In this document: positions 7,973 through 16,267 of the stretch, piece after piece
How positions within the stretch are numbered: position 1 is the first letter of the stretch
Layout of the letters: every line of letters begins with the position of its first letter
DNA from: Pyrinomonadaceae bacterium
GTDB lineage: Bacteria; Acidobacteriota; Blastocatellia; Pyrinomonadales; Pyrinomonadaceae
DNA length: 64,000 nucleotides
Direction of reading: 5' to 3'
NCBI GenBank assembly: GCA_036277115.1
Contig: DASUNM010000023.1
Location: forward strand, 806,001 to 870,000
Notes under the pieces: model-generated
Database searches by the model: none
The model's input: the letters and a program-made list of their open reading frames with translations, nothing else
What the model was told of the DNA's origin: nothing
Position numbers and translations under genes: made by a program

Positions 7973-9181
7973 TTAATTTCGCCGCCTCCCACCACCACTG
8001 AACGAACGAGTCTGTTGCGCGCTGGCGCGGCTGGCTTGTCCACGTTGACTCGCGGCTCTGGTCTGCCCGCCGCTGCGGAACCCACCAAAGGCCGAGGATC
8101 GCGGCTGCTGCGTCGCGGTTCGATTTGTAGTTCCTGTATTCGTATGCCCGCGCATTGAGTTGACGCGCGCGTCGTTGGCATTGATGTTCTTGCTCGAGAC
8201 GCTATTGCGGTTCACGTTGTTCGTGTTGACGTTGTTGCGGTTCACGTTGTTCACGTTCACATTGTTCACATTCACGTTGTTCCGATTGACGTTGTTCACG
8301 TTCACGTTGTTGTAGTTAACGTTGCGGTGCACGTTGTTGTAGTGGTTGATGTTGTTGTAATTGACATTGTGATGGACCACATTTCGGTTGACGTGGATGG
8401 TCGAGTAACTGCGATTGACGTACACGCTGTTGACGTGAACGTAACGTGAGCTGGTACTGATCCAGCCAACTCCGTGCCAACCGTGGTAGAAGACTGTGTG
8501 TGTATGCCAGTTGCAGTCGTTGTTAAGCCAGGCACCGATCGCCAGTCCAACGCCAAACGAAATTGCCGCAGTAGCAATCACCGTCCCGGTGGAGGGACCT
8601 GACGGCTGCTGCTGAACGTAGACGACCTGCGGGTTGTAAGTCGGTACATAGATTAGCTGGGGATTAGCCGGCACAATCTTGATTACTTCCTGCTCCACAA
8701 TCACAGTTTGCTGTGGCGTAGTGGCCAGAAAACCCGCCTTCTTCGCTAGTGACCGAAGTCGCTGGACAGACTTCAACACGTCCGCCGACTGATTGACGTA
8801 AGCCTGGCCCAAAGCCGTCGTCCAATCGAGCTTGTCGCTCATCATGTAGACCGCTTGCGGGTAGTGCGCGATCGACCTGACCGAGACATCCCATGCCTGG
8901 TTATCGACACCCGCGGTGTTGTTATTGTTGCCGCGCAACCAGCGCGCGGCCTGTTCGACTTGATCGACGAAGGTCGAAGCGGGAAACATCTGCGCCAACA
9001 ATGGATCCGGGTAAAGCGCAATCGGCGCCAGCAGGTTGTCCATCTGCTCGGCGGAGAGCCCTTCAGGAAGGATGGCAGCCGGTATGTTTCCCGCGGTGCT
9101 CCGTCGAGTGGCAGCTTGCGTGGCCACCGTCAAATTGGCGATCAGGCACGAGAGCAAGCAAAACATGATTGTCTTTTTCAT
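7973..9181 (-). CDS. DUF3300 secreted protein with Asn/Val repeat tail
   Basis: After a signal peptide the protein carries the DUF3300 domain (about residues 35-200), recognised by LSAEQMDNLLAPIALYPDPLLAQMFPASTF and VYVPTYNPQVVYVQ. A glycine-rich membrane-like stretch and HTHTVFYHGWHGVGW follow. Residues of about 270-345 are a low-complexity run of NVN, NNV and RNN units encoded by tandem DNA repeats (8211-8350), and the tail is rich in Ser, Arg and Gly. DUF3300 proteins are envelope proteins of unknown function. The ATG at 9181 with GGGAGA upstream is preferred over the TTG two codons earlier. It pairs with DUF2950 downstream. Confidence 0.88.
   Translation of the reverse strand: MKKTIMFCLLSCLIANLTVATQAATRRSTAGNIPAAILPEGLSAEQMDNLLAPIALYPDPLLAQMFPASTFVDQVEQAARWLRGNNNNTAGVDNQAWDVSVRSIAHYPQAVYMMSDKLDWTTALGQAYVNQSADVLKSVQRLRSLAKKAGFLATTPQQTVIVEQEVIKIVPANPQLIYVPTYNPQVVYVQQQPSGPSTGTVIATAAISFGVGLAIGAWLNNDCNWHTHTVFYHGWHGVGWISTSSRYVHVNSVYVNRSYSTIHVNRNVVHHNVNYNNINHYNNVHRNVNYNNVNVNNVNRNNVNVNNVNVNNVNRNNVNTNNVNRNSVSSKNINANDARVNSMRGHTNTGTTNRTATQQPRSSAFGGFRSGGQTRAASQRGQASRASAQQTRSFSGGGRRRN
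8211..8350. repeat. Tandem short repeats inside the DUF3300 gene
   Basis: On the plus strand the units GTTCACGTTGTT and GTTGCGGTTCAC recur with a 6- or 12-base period. They encode the Asn-Val runs of the DUF3300 protein. All changes keep the frame, so this is a protein-level low-complexity repeat that can vary by slippage without destroying the gene. Confidence 0.85.
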
Positions 9182-9249
9182 ACTCAAAGAATCTCCCTCT
9201 GGTCTGTGGCAAAAATACTGTCCCGGCCCAGTCGCGCTGCCCCTACGGA

Positions 9250-9846
9250 CTAATTCCTGCGCACGTTTCTCAGTTTGATCGGATCCATTCCGAGATACTC
9301 AATCTCGAGCTTGCCGTTCTCAATCTTCACCTGAGAGGCGTAGAGCAGAATGCCCTCGCCGACTTCTTTCCCTTTCTTATTCCTCACGAGATCGAGCACT
9401 ACAATTCCGAGTTTGTAATCCGTGGACCTGCTTCCGCCGTAGGCTTCTAAAAAGCCAATCGGACGATCCGAGACAGCGATGATTTGGCGGCCGGTCGGAG
9501 TTTTACGGGAGCGGATCAGTTTCAGGTCAAAAAACCCGACGCGCCGGCTCAGCGATGCGTGGCCGATGTCCTTCGCCTTTTCGAGATCCTTCACCAGTGC
9601 GTCCTGCCCGCCCTCGACGAGAACACCCGCCAGTCGCTTGGTCGTGGCATCGCTCGTGTAACGGTTAATCCAGATATCTACCCAAGCCGTCGCGGCGGCA
9701 GCTCGGGGTAGACTGGCCACCGCGCTGAAATGTTCAGTCTTGGGCTTTGGTTTGGGCTTGGGTTTTGATTGCTCGTTCGTCTGTGAAAATGCGGCGACAC
9801 TGACGCAGCAGATTGCGAACAGCAAACCGATTAATCTTTTCGTCAT
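9250..9846 (-). CDS. Secreted protein of unknown function
   Basis: The ATG at 9846 follows AAAGGGA by nine bases and opens with a signal peptide (MTKRLIGLLFAICCVSVAAFSQ). A Lys-Pro-rich linker (KPKPKPKPKTEH) then leads into a globular domain of about 150 residues with no motif I recognise; it is likely alpha/beta, with ATAWVDIWINRYTSDATTKRLAG at its start. It sits 16 bases after the MetA-like outer-membrane gene and 68 bases before the DUF3300 start, in the same transcription unit. The (KP)n linker is typical of proteins that span part of the periplasm or peptidoglycan. Confidence 0.7.
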   Translation of the reverse strand: MTKRLIGLLFAICCVSVAAFSQTNEQSKPKPKPKPKTEHFSAVASLPRAAAATAWVDIWINRYTSDATTKRLAGVLVEGGQDALVKDLEKAKDIGHASLSRRVGFFDLKLIRSRKTPTGRQIIAVSDRPIGFLEAYGGSRSTDYKLGIVVLDLVRNKKGKEVGEGILLYASQVKIENGKLEIEYLGMDPIKLRNVRRN

Positions 9847-9862
9847 ATGCTTTTGTCCCTTT

Positions 9863-10780
9863 CTAAAAACTCTTGCCAACTCCAACCACTACGGTGACAC
9901 CCTGCGTGCGATTGCGGGCGCCAAACTCGGGAAGAACTCGCACCAGGAAGTTGAGCTTTTTGGTCGGCAGGATTACTCCCAGCTCCGGGCCGATCGCGAA
10001 CACGCGATCCTTGTTGCCGGCCGTGAGCGCGGGAACAGCCGTTCCTGAATCATTCGTCAGTTGGAATTCGGCATATCCAACGACGCCAAACTGCACGAGT
10101 TGTTTCCCCTGGTTCTGAACAAAGATTTTGCCGACGCCGGCTTCAAGCGTCATGTTGTTGCCAACTTTCAGATCTTCGTGACGCTTCTTCTGGTGAAACT
10201 CCCAGTTGGTGCTGAAAGAAAATTGCGTGAGCTTGGATTTATCCAGATAAGCGGTGGTAGCAAACGTTATCTGATGGCCCCAGTAGTCCGTGGTGGTCGT
10301 GTCATTCCCGGTCTCGTCAAATTTCCCCGTGGGCGCCACGAATCCATAGGCCAATTTGACGTCGGCCTTCTTCAGTTTCCACCCGAGATTGATCGGCTCA
10401 ACGTAAAGGTCGGCTATGCCCGTAGGACTGGCCCCCGCACCGAGACGAGGAAGGGACACCGGCGTATTTACAATCGGCACGGCGACAGCCATGCCATAGT
10501 TAGCACCAAGAAATTTCGCTTTGGTCGTGTAGGCGAGCAGATTCACATCAACCAGCAGGTCGAGATCAAAAACGAGTGGTGACGTGTTCCCATTCTGATC
10601 TTTAAATTTCGTTGATGGATACCATGTGAATAGATTCGCGTAGGTGATTCCTTCGGGCGTCTGCATGCCCGAGTTGAGTCCAGCGGTTCCAGGAATATAT
10701 TGGCCACGCTCCTGGGCCATGGCCGGCAGCGAAATGATGACCAGCAATAAAAGACAACCCAAGGCGGCTCGACATTTCAT
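9863..10780 (-). CDS. MetA-pathway-type outer-membrane protein
   Basis: The 305-residue protein has a signal peptide ending at AMAQ and a predicted beta-barrel with alternating amphipathic strands and a C-terminal aromatic residue (VVVGVGKSF), as in outer-membrane proteins. The motifs YIPGTAGLNSGMQTPEGITYANLF, GIADLYVEPINLGW and KLAYGFVAPTGKFDETGNDTTTTDYWGHQ are those of the Phenol_MetA_deg family, implicated by association in uptake of hydrophobic compounds. The substrate here is unknown. It is the first gene after the regulon-type promoter at 10820-10864 and has a good GAGGAGAAG ribosome-binding site. Confidence 0.85.
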   Translation of the reverse strand: MKCRAALGCLLLLVIISLPAMAQERGQYIPGTAGLNSGMQTPEGITYANLFTWYPSTKFKDQNGNTSPLVFDLDLLVDVNLLAYTTKAKFLGANYGMAVAVPIVNTPVSLPRLGAGASPTGIADLYVEPINLGWKLKKADVKLAYGFVAPTGKFDETGNDTTTTDYWGHQITFATTAYLDKSKLTQFSFSTNWEFHQKKRHEDLKVGNNMTLEAGVGKIFVQNQGKQLVQFGVVGYAEFQLTNDSGTAVPALTAGNKDRVFAIGPELGVILPTKKLNFLVRVLPEFGARNRTQGVTVVVGVGKSF

Positions 10781-10819
10781 TCGACTTCTCCTCTAAGGGG
10801 TTCCCATCTAATGGCTTGA

Positions 10820-10864
10820 AGTGTATCGGCGTGCCGACGGGCGGGTAACTGTCAGTTTTAACAG
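10820..10864 (-). promoter_or_regulatory. Palindrome-type promoter of the MetA-like/DUF3300/DUF2950 operon
   Basis: On the minus strand CTGTTAAAACTGACAG (10849-10864), with one mismatch in the left half-site, is followed after 21 bases by GATACACT (10820-10827). This is the same architecture and spacing as at 3552 and 4206. Confidence 0.65.
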
Positions 10865-10918
10865 GCGCTCAACGGAATTTCTGAAGGGGAATGTCTGGGG
10901 AATCTGCCCGGCACGAAA

Positions 10919-11614
10919 TCAGAAGTAGATACTCAAGGCCGCGCCGAAGGCTTTTATTCGACTCGGCTGCGAGCGTGAGTCGTTCTGACGGGTGAAGAAG
11001 AGATCCAGCACCACATGGCGTTTGGGATCGGCCAGCTTGATAAGGGGAAAGCCCTTCTTGAAAGGGACCTGGAGTCCAACCGTGAGACGATTTCGATTCC
11101 ACGTGTCAAACCGGGTGTCGTAGTAGACCTCCGCCGAGGAGTAAGGCGTCAGCTGACGCCCAAGAACTTCAAACTCTCTCTCAACCGTGACGCGATTACG
11201 ATACCGAGCGGAAAACTGCCCATTGACCCAACGGAAATCTTCCCGATTTCTGTCAGTCAACAACACGTCCAGAGGTAGAGGATGTCGCAGCGTTTGTTCC
11301 AGGACGATGCGGTGCTCTTTGAAAGGGTCGCCTTCGCTTAAAGCAAAGCCGTACCGATATCCTCCGCGCAGCATGAATTTCCGGTTGACTGTGTAATCAA
11401 GGTGAATGCCGACCTGCCCTTCAAGATTATCTCTGGTCTCTTCAGCCTTAGTGACAGTGCCCAATAGGAACAGCTTGATCTTTGGACGGAGTGGGATAAA
11501 GACATCGACTTCTGGCCAGAATTGGAATTCTGCGGCGTCTTGCGCGTAGGTCGCCGTGACCGGCAATACCAAGAACATTACCAGGCAAAGAATCTGCACT
11601 ATCCTCGGCTTCAT
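10919..11614 (-). CDS. DUF2490 outer-membrane-like protein
   Basis: The 231-residue protein has a signal peptide (cleaved after TYAQ) and then a beta-barrel-like domain opening with FQFWPEVDVFIPLRPKIKLFLLGTV, the start typical of DUF2490. Family-like features include FMLRGGYRYGF, RHPLPLDVLLTDRNREDFRWVNG and a final strand ending in YF. DUF2490 proteins are presumed outer-membrane barrels with unknown ligands. It lies 128 bases downstream of the DUF4136 gene on the same strand; that gap shows no operator copy, so it is probably read from the 12331-12376 promoter. Confidence 0.8.
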   Translation of the reverse strand: MKPRIVQILCLVMFLVLPVTATYAQDAAEFQFWPEVDVFIPLRPKIKLFLLGTVTKAEETRDNLEGQVGIHLDYTVNRKFMLRGGYRYGFALSEGDPFKEHRIVLEQTLRHPLPLDVLLTDRNREDFRWVNGQFSARYRNRVTVEREFEVLGRQLTPYSSAEVYYDTRFDTWNRNRLTVGLQVPFKKGFPLIKLADPKRHVVLDLFFTRQNDSRSQPSRIKAFGAALSIYF

Positions 11615-11742
11615 CTCATTGCCTCTGGTGACTAACCCGGACTTTGGTAACAGCTGATCCTTCGGAAACAGGGCCGCACCGGTTTATCCGGGTTCATTTG
11701 TGGGCGCGCAAGGGTTCCCCAATTGAGCTTTTCCTCAAGAGG

Positions 11743-12273
11743 TCATTTTTTGACGGGATACTTACTGAACATTTTTTCGACGGACTTTTTCACTACGCTC
11801 TCAACACTCTTCGCATCTGCGGCCGCGTCCCCGGTCGGGCCATGACTCAGCGTTTTCTTGGCGATCGCACGCCAGACGTATCTCTCCGTCTTATGATCTT
11901 TAAGATCCACCACCAGCGTGCCTTTATTCACATTCATGGGCGGGGGTGGGCGATAAACTGCGCCCGTAGCGTAAGTGACCCGGCTGAAGGAGATGCCGCT
12001 CAGTTGCAGATCAAGATCCACCGCGGCCGCATACATGACCTGCAGATCGCCTCCGGCCTCAACCTTGGTGAGTCCTCTCGCCGCCATTTGCTGATCGACG
12101 GCGTCAATGATCATCTGATCAATGAGCGGATTTCGAGCCGGCATTCCCTTTACCCAGAAATAAGTTTTGTACTGTGAGAAGTCGACTGCTTTGTCGAGCT
12201 GGACCTTAACGCTCTGGCCCCAGACCGGATAAGCGAACAGAAGAAACACCAAACAGATTATTGCTCTTCTCAT
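11743..12273 (-). CDS. DUF4136 secreted protein
   Basis: This 176-residue protein has a signal peptide (cleavage near VWGQS) and a DUF4136 domain: DFSQYKTYFWVKG, then DAVDQQMAARGLTKVEAGGDLQVMYAA, then a C-terminal segment VNKGTLVVDLKDHKTERYVWRAIAKKTL. The family consists of periplasmic or lipoprotein-like small domains of unknown role. No lipobox cysteine is present here. It has a strong GAGAGGG ribosome-binding site and heads a unit under a palindrome-type promoter. An unusual C-terminal run of lysines (KSVEKMFSKYPVKK) ends the protein. Confidence 0.85.
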   Translation of the reverse strand: MRRAIICLVFLLFAYPVWGQSVKVQLDKAVDFSQYKTYFWVKGMPARNPLIDQMIIDAVDQQMAARGLTKVEAGGDLQVMYAAAVDLDLQLSGISFSRVTYATGAVYRPPPPMNVNKGTLVVDLKDHKTERYVWRAIAKKTLSHGPTGDAAADAKSVESVVKKSVEKMFSKYPVKK

Positions 12274-12330
12274 TTTTCCCTCTCGATCTGAAGCTGCAAT
12301 GCCGCTGCTGCTAACTCGTCTTCATCCTGG

Positions 12331-12376
12331 AGTGTATTGCCGCTAACGTCGGGGTCGCTACTGTTAACTTTGACAG
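12331..12376 (-). promoter_or_regulatory. Palindrome-type promoter of DUF4136/DUF2490
   Basis: On the minus strand CTGTCAAAGTTAACAG (12361-12376) is followed after 22 bases by AATACACT (12331-12338). It is one base longer in the spacer than the other members and has one half-site mismatch. Confidence 0.6.
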
Positions 12377-12400
12377 GTTAGAAACTGCTCGGGGGCCGAA

Positions 12401-12632
12401 CCAGCTGCGAAGCAGCGCTGATAGTTAAGCCCAAGGCGAGTCTGCGAGCCTTGGGTCAACGACCCCCGAGGTGGGCAAGCCCCGAAGGGGCGACAGCGAT
12501 CATTGTTAATCGGCGGGCCCTGGTCATGAACCTTCTGTCGCCGCTTCGCGGCTCGTCGACTAATGAATCAAAACCCAAGGCTCGCCAAGCCTCGCCTTGG
12601 GCTTAACTACGTCCGCTGCTTCGCAGCTGGTT
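12401..12632. repeat. Large REP-like cruciform with nested hairpins
   Basis: The outer arms are reverse complements: CCAGCTGCGAAGCAGC with AAGCCCAAGGCGAGTC at 12401-12455, against CTCGCCTTGGGCTTAA and CTGCTTCGCAGCTGG at 12580-12632. Inside are smaller hairpins (GCCCCGAAGGGGC and CCGCTTCGCGG). The 508-base gap 12274-12782 holds nothing else besides the two flanking palindromic promoters. Such multi-hairpin elements are common REP-like repeats in GC-rich environmental bacteria. Nothing coding is visible in it. Confidence 0.8.
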
Positions 12633-12679
12633 GACGTCACCCCAGGGTCCAGTATTCAGACTTTGTTGGGCATCCTTAC

Positions 12680-12725
12680 CTGTATGTTTTGACAGTATTC
12701 GTCCTCATCGCAATTCCCATAGCAT
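12680..12725 (+). promoter_or_regulatory. Palindrome-type promoter of the PP2C gene
   Basis: On the plus strand CTGTATGTTTTGACAG (12680-12695), with two left-half mismatches, is followed after 22 bases by CATAGCAT (12718-12725), a -10-like box. It points at the PP2C gene start at 12783. This ties the phosphatase to the same operator family as the minus-strand cluster. Confidence 0.5.
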
Positions 12726-12782
12726 GCAGTCCTTCTGAGAGATCCGCGGGTGTCGGATTAACAGGGCGATACGCGCGATTCT

Positions 12783-13721
12783 ATGAATCCAAATAGAGAC
12801 ATTGAGGATGACGACGACACAGTCGACACGTTAGCGCCCGGCGCAATGCCCCATCTTGCATTGCCGCTTGATCCGGCCTCGGCAAAGGTAGAGGTGGACG
12901 TCGCCGGCATGACGCATACGGGACATGTCCGAACAAACAATGAGGATCACTATCTCTGCGTGCGGATCGAGCGATCGCTGAAGACGATGATGACGAACTT
13001 AATCGGCGGATCGCTTCCGGAACGTTTTGATGAAGTCGCCTACGGCATGCTGGTGGCGGACGGAATGGGCGGGTATGCGGCCGGCGAAGTTGCCAGCAGC
13101 ATGGCGCTGGTCAAACTCATCGAGCTGGCGACCGAGACGCCCGATTGGGTGATGCGAATGCAGAAACGCGAGAACGCCGACCGCGTCATGCAGCGCATGA
13201 CTGAGCGCTTCCGCATAATCGACTCAGCGATGCGCGTCCAGGCCGAGGGCGATCCATCACTTCTCGGAATGGGTACTACCTTGACAGTGGTGGCGAGCCT
13301 GGGAGCGGAGCTATTTGTCGGACATCTCGGCGATTCGCGCGCATACCTGTTCCGAAACAAACGACTCCACCAACTGACCCGCGACAACACGCTGGCGCAG
13401 GAATTGATCGATGCGGGCATAGCGCGAGCCGAAGACACCGCCACGCAGGCCATGCGTCACGTCCTTACCGCAGCCCTCGCTACCGGCGACCAGGCCGATC
13501 CGCAAGTGCAGCGGTTTCATCTTTCACACGGCGATCAAATTCTTTTATGTACAGACGGTCTTACTGGAATGGTGCGGGACGAAACGATAGCTAAGATTCT
13601 GAACGATGCGGACTCATCCAACGCGGCGTGCCAAAGCTTGATTGACCAGGCGCTCGCGGCCGGTGGCTCTGACAACATCACTGTGGTTTTGGCACGGTAC
13701 CGGTTTCCCGCTTCAAGGTAA
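12783..13721 (+). CDS. PP2C-type serine/threonine protein phosphatase
   Basis: This enzyme removes phosphate from Ser/Thr residues on proteins using two metal ions. All PP2C motifs are present in order: GHVRTNNEDHY (residues 42-52), VADGMGGYAAGEVAS with the metal-binding Asp, GHLGDSRAYLFR, LTRDNTLAQELIDAG, LLCTDGLTGMV and SDNITVVLARY. It has an unusually acidic N-terminus (EDDDDTVD) and an insert after the first motif (ERSLKTMMTNLIGGSLPERFDE). There is no membrane segment, so it is cytoplasmic. No kinase gene is next to it. Its promoter carries a degenerate copy of the regulon palindrome. The start has only a weak ribosome-binding site. Confidence 0.93.
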   Translation: MNPNRDIEDDDDTVDTLAPGAMPHLALPLDPASAKVEVDVAGMTHTGHVRTNNEDHYLCVRIERSLKTMMTNLIGGSLPERFDEVAYGMLVADGMGGYAAGEVASSMALVKLIELATETPDWVMRMQKRENADRVMQRMTERFRIIDSAMRVQAEGDPSLLGMGTTLTVVASLGAELFVGHLGDSRAYLFRNKRLHQLTRDNTLAQELIDAGIARAEDTATQAMRHVLTAALATGDQADPQVQRFHLSHGDQILLCTDGLTGMVRDETIAKILNDADSSNAACQSLIDQALAAGGSDNITVVLARYRFPASR

Positions 13722-13796
13722 TACCTGCGGAAGTCATGCTCGAAACAAGTCGCGATTCAATTCCAAACTCATTTATTAATTTCAAGGAGCAAACCA

Positions 13797-14822
13797 ATGA
13801 GAAGTAACAGACCAGGAATCGCCAGGCTACTGGCATTCGCTTTTGTTTTTATTATTACTGCCAGCGTAAGTGCGCCGGCCCAAAACGCAAGCAACGTCCG
13901 TCCGGTACAAGTGGCGCTAGGACAGAAGCAAAAAGTTCAGGGCGTCGTCAGTGTCCGCTCCGGCGATTCGTTCAAAGTCCGGGACCCTGCGGGCAACGAA
14001 ACTACGGTGCTCTTAATGGCTGACACAGACGTGACTTCCCATCACCGGAGTCGTCTGAGGAAAAAGCACTACCCAATGACCTACATCATGCGCGGTCTTC
14101 GTTTGCAAGCTCAAGGCAGGGGGGATGCAAACGGAAATTTGGTCGCGGAATGGGTCAGATTTGATGAGCAGGACCTGCGAAGTGCTCAGGCTCTCGAGCA
14201 GACCGCTGAACTGGCCCAGGAAAACGAAGCGAGGATTAGAGCCGCAGAAGAGGCCGCTCGAGTGGCAGAAGAGAACGCGCGCATCATGGCCGGGCAAATC
14301 GCGGAAAATACGGCGCTCGCCAATGACGCCCGGGCGAAGGCTGAAGCGGCACAAGCCCAGGCCGATGCAGCTTATAAGGCTGCCGCGTTAGCCAACAACC
14401 GTATCAACGGACTCGATGATTACGAGCAGCTTCGGACCGTCTTCGTCCTGTTTAGAGTGAACAGCAGCATCATTGACCCATCTGCCAGGAAGCTGATCGA
14501 TGAAGCAGCGGCCTGGGCCAAGGAAGAGAAGGCCAAAGGTAACGCAAACGGTTGGCTGGTTGAAGTAGTGGGATTCGCAGATAAGACGGGCAACACGGCG
14601 AAGAATCGGGCCCTGAGTGAACGTCGTGCAAGGGCCGTGATTCAATACCTGGTTGGCGTCCATGATTTAGATCTGCGGCGGCTGGTCCAACCCTTTGGAT
14701 ATGGTGATTCCAAACCCGTCGCCAGTAACAAGACGGCCGCCGGGCGCGCAAAAAATCGCCGGGTCGAAATCAGGATTTTGCAAAATAAGGGAATTGCGAA
14801 TACGGTTGGTTCAAACCAGTAG
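13797..14822 (+). CDS. OmpA-family protein with coiled-coil stalk
   Basis: A good AAGGAG site precedes the ATG. The 341-residue protein has a signal peptide (FAFVFIITASVSAPAQ), a beta-domain at about residues 40-115 that resembles the OB-like DUF5666 fold (KVQGVVSVRSGDSFKVRDPAGNETTVLL), and an Ala/Glu-rich coiled coil at about 120-205. The C-terminal OmpA peptidoglycan-binding domain spans about 215-330 (FRVNSSIIDPSARKLIDEAA, VVGFADKTGNTAKNRALSERRARAV, GRAKNRRVEIRI). It probably links an envelope layer to the cell wall. It is 75 bases downstream of the PP2C gene and possibly co-transcribed. Confidence 0.88.
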   Translation: MRSNRPGIARLLAFAFVFIITASVSAPAQNASNVRPVQVALGQKQKVQGVVSVRSGDSFKVRDPAGNETTVLLMADTDVTSHHRSRLRKKHYPMTYIMRGLRLQAQGRGDANGNLVAEWVRFDEQDLRSAQALEQTAELAQENEARIRAAEEAARVAEENARIMAGQIAENTALANDARAKAEAAQAQADAAYKAAALANNRINGLDDYEQLRTVFVLFRVNSSIIDPSARKLIDEAAAWAKEEKAKGNANGWLVEVVGFADKTGNTAKNRALSERRARAVIQYLVGVHDLDLRRLVQPFGYGDSKPVASNKTAAGRAKNRRVEIRILQNKGIANTVGSNQ

Positions 14823-15194
14823 GGAATGACCTCTCAATCGCGCCCGGCTTCTTCTTTGAAGTTCGAGGCTCAAAGCTGCGCTTCGTTCTTTCGGTGGGAA
14901 CGGAGCGCAGATTGCTATCCAGGCATGCGTGACGAGGCCACCCTTCACGATCTCTGTTTCGTAACCTGCGACGCAGGTAAGACCGAATTTCCCTCAGCAG
15001 GCGAACCATGCTGTGGTAAACTTGCCCGTGCTGGAAATGCGGGTTTGCATGTTTTTCGGGTCGCTCTGTGCGCACTTTCGTCACGTTTTTCACAACCAAT
15101 TCACTTCGCTAATCATCAACTGCAATAGCACTGCTCTCCTCGATTTGCCTCGCGCGAATCGGCAAACAAATTCTTTCTTCCGTTGGAGGTCGCT
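14823..15194. other. Intergenic region without a recognisable gene
   Basis: This gap of about 370 bases has no ORF with a ribosome-binding site or a familiar product. It contains a small hairpin ACCTGCGACGCAGGT near 14968 and a strong GGAGG just before the next ATG. I see no riboswitch consensus. Confidence 0.5.
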
Positions 15195-15941
15195 ATGAAA
15201 AAGCTAGTGTTGCGCTCGGCCATCGTCCTGGTCGTAGGTTTGGGATTGACCCTGCCCGTACTGGCGGACACGATTCGTTTAAGGGATGGCAGCGTTATTC
15301 GCGGCGAGATCGTCAGCTTTCGTAACGAGCAGTTCACGATTCTGGTCGGCAGCGGCACGCGCGGGCGCAAGAGCCGCATAACCGTCTATATGGAAGACGT
15401 CGAATCGATCGAATTCGACGGCGCGGCAGCGGACGAAGGTGGCAACACCTCCACCACGCCGACGCAGCCGAATAACCAGCCACCGGCCAATACGCGGCCT
15501 TCGAACAATCCACCGGCATCACAGCCGGCGAGCAATCCGAACACTTCATCGAACCCTACCTTCTTTCCGGTGAACGTGCGCGTGCGTGCGGACAATTCGA
15601 CAAACGGTTGGACAAACAGCGGCCTGGTTGTCAGGCGCGGTCAGCGTTTGCGAATCAATGCGACGGGGCGGGCAAACCTTGGCGGCAACCGGTTTGCGAC
15701 ACCGGACGGACTGGCAAACGTCCAGGACCGCGAGAAGCTTATGCGGACGCAGCCGACGGGTGGCTTGATCGCCGTCATTGGCGATGACAACGACGATTTC
15801 ATTTTTGTCGGCAGCAGCCGCGACTTTGTAGCGCAACGCGATGGCGTGCTTTTCCTCGGCATCAACGAAGGAAACCTGAGTGACAACACGGGCACTTTTG
15901 AAGTCGTGATCGAGGCCGAAGCCGGCGGAAACCCGCGCTAG
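15195..15941 (+). CDS. Secreted protein with LecA/PA-IL-like domain
   Basis: The ATG at 15195 has TTGGAGG five bases upstream; an in-frame TTG at 15183 would put that site inside the gene and is rejected. The protein (248 residues) has a signal peptide (cleaved near VLADT), a short beta-domain DTIRLRDGSVIRGEIVSFRNEQFTILVG, a Pro/Asn/Thr-rich linker (about residues 85-120) and a C-terminal domain of about 120 residues. There NSGLVVRRGQRLRINATGRANLG, GGLIAVIGD and VLFLGINEGNLSDNTGTFEVVIE follow the pattern of galactose-binding LecA-like domains. A carbohydrate ligand is an inference from the fold. Confidence 0.75.
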   Translation: MKKLVLRSAIVLVVGLGLTLPVLADTIRLRDGSVIRGEIVSFRNEQFTILVGSGTRGRKSRITVYMEDVESIEFDGAAADEGGNTSTTPTQPNNQPPANTRPSNNPPASQPASNPNTSSNPTFFPVNVRVRADNSTNGWTNSGLVVRRGQRLRINATGRANLGGNRFATPDGLANVQDREKLMRTQPTGGLIAVIGDDNDDFIFVGSSRDFVAQRDGVLFLGINEGNLSDNTGTFEVVIEAEAGGNPR

Positions 15942-15944
15942 TTC

Positions 15945-16087
15945 AGGGTGTAGGGGATAGGGAGTAGGGTGTAATGAAGAGCCAAAGCTTGAGCCTTCTT
16001 ACTTAAGTTTGTTCTTAGCGTCCGGCCAAGGAACCGGAACTCCAAGACAAAACCGCCACACCCTAACCCCTACACCCCATACCCTGG
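15945..16087. repeat. Inverted 7-mer repeat, AGGGTGT/ACACCCT type
   Basis: The left arm (15945-15974) consists of AGGGTGT, AGGGGAT, AGGGAGT and AGGGTGT in perfect 7-base register. The right arm (16057-16087) is its imperfect complement with CCCTAAC and CCCTACA units, and C-rich units of the same type continue to about 16140. The gap 15942-16267 (326 bases) contains no gene. Confidence 0.8.
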
Positions 16088-16267
16088 ATTTAGCGGTTCT
16101 TACCGACACCCAACCCCCTACGACCCAAACCCCAGTTCTTCCAGGTAAACTCGGCCACCCCCATCAGCATCACACCTCAGACCGCGGCCCGGCCAGCTTG
16201 ACCCGTTTTCGGGCGCAACCTATAGTCCAATTCCCAGCTGAACCGGCCTGTAGTTGAAAGGTACGTG

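Noticed and set aside
8211-8350. Regularly spaced short repeats that might be a CRISPR array
   Set aside because: Units are 6-12 bases with no unique spacers, keep the reading frame of DUF3300 and encode an Asn-Val run. There are no cas genes.
14823-15194. Possible riboswitch before the lectin-like gene
   Set aside because: Only a small hairpin is visible; no known aptamer consensus can be matched by eye.
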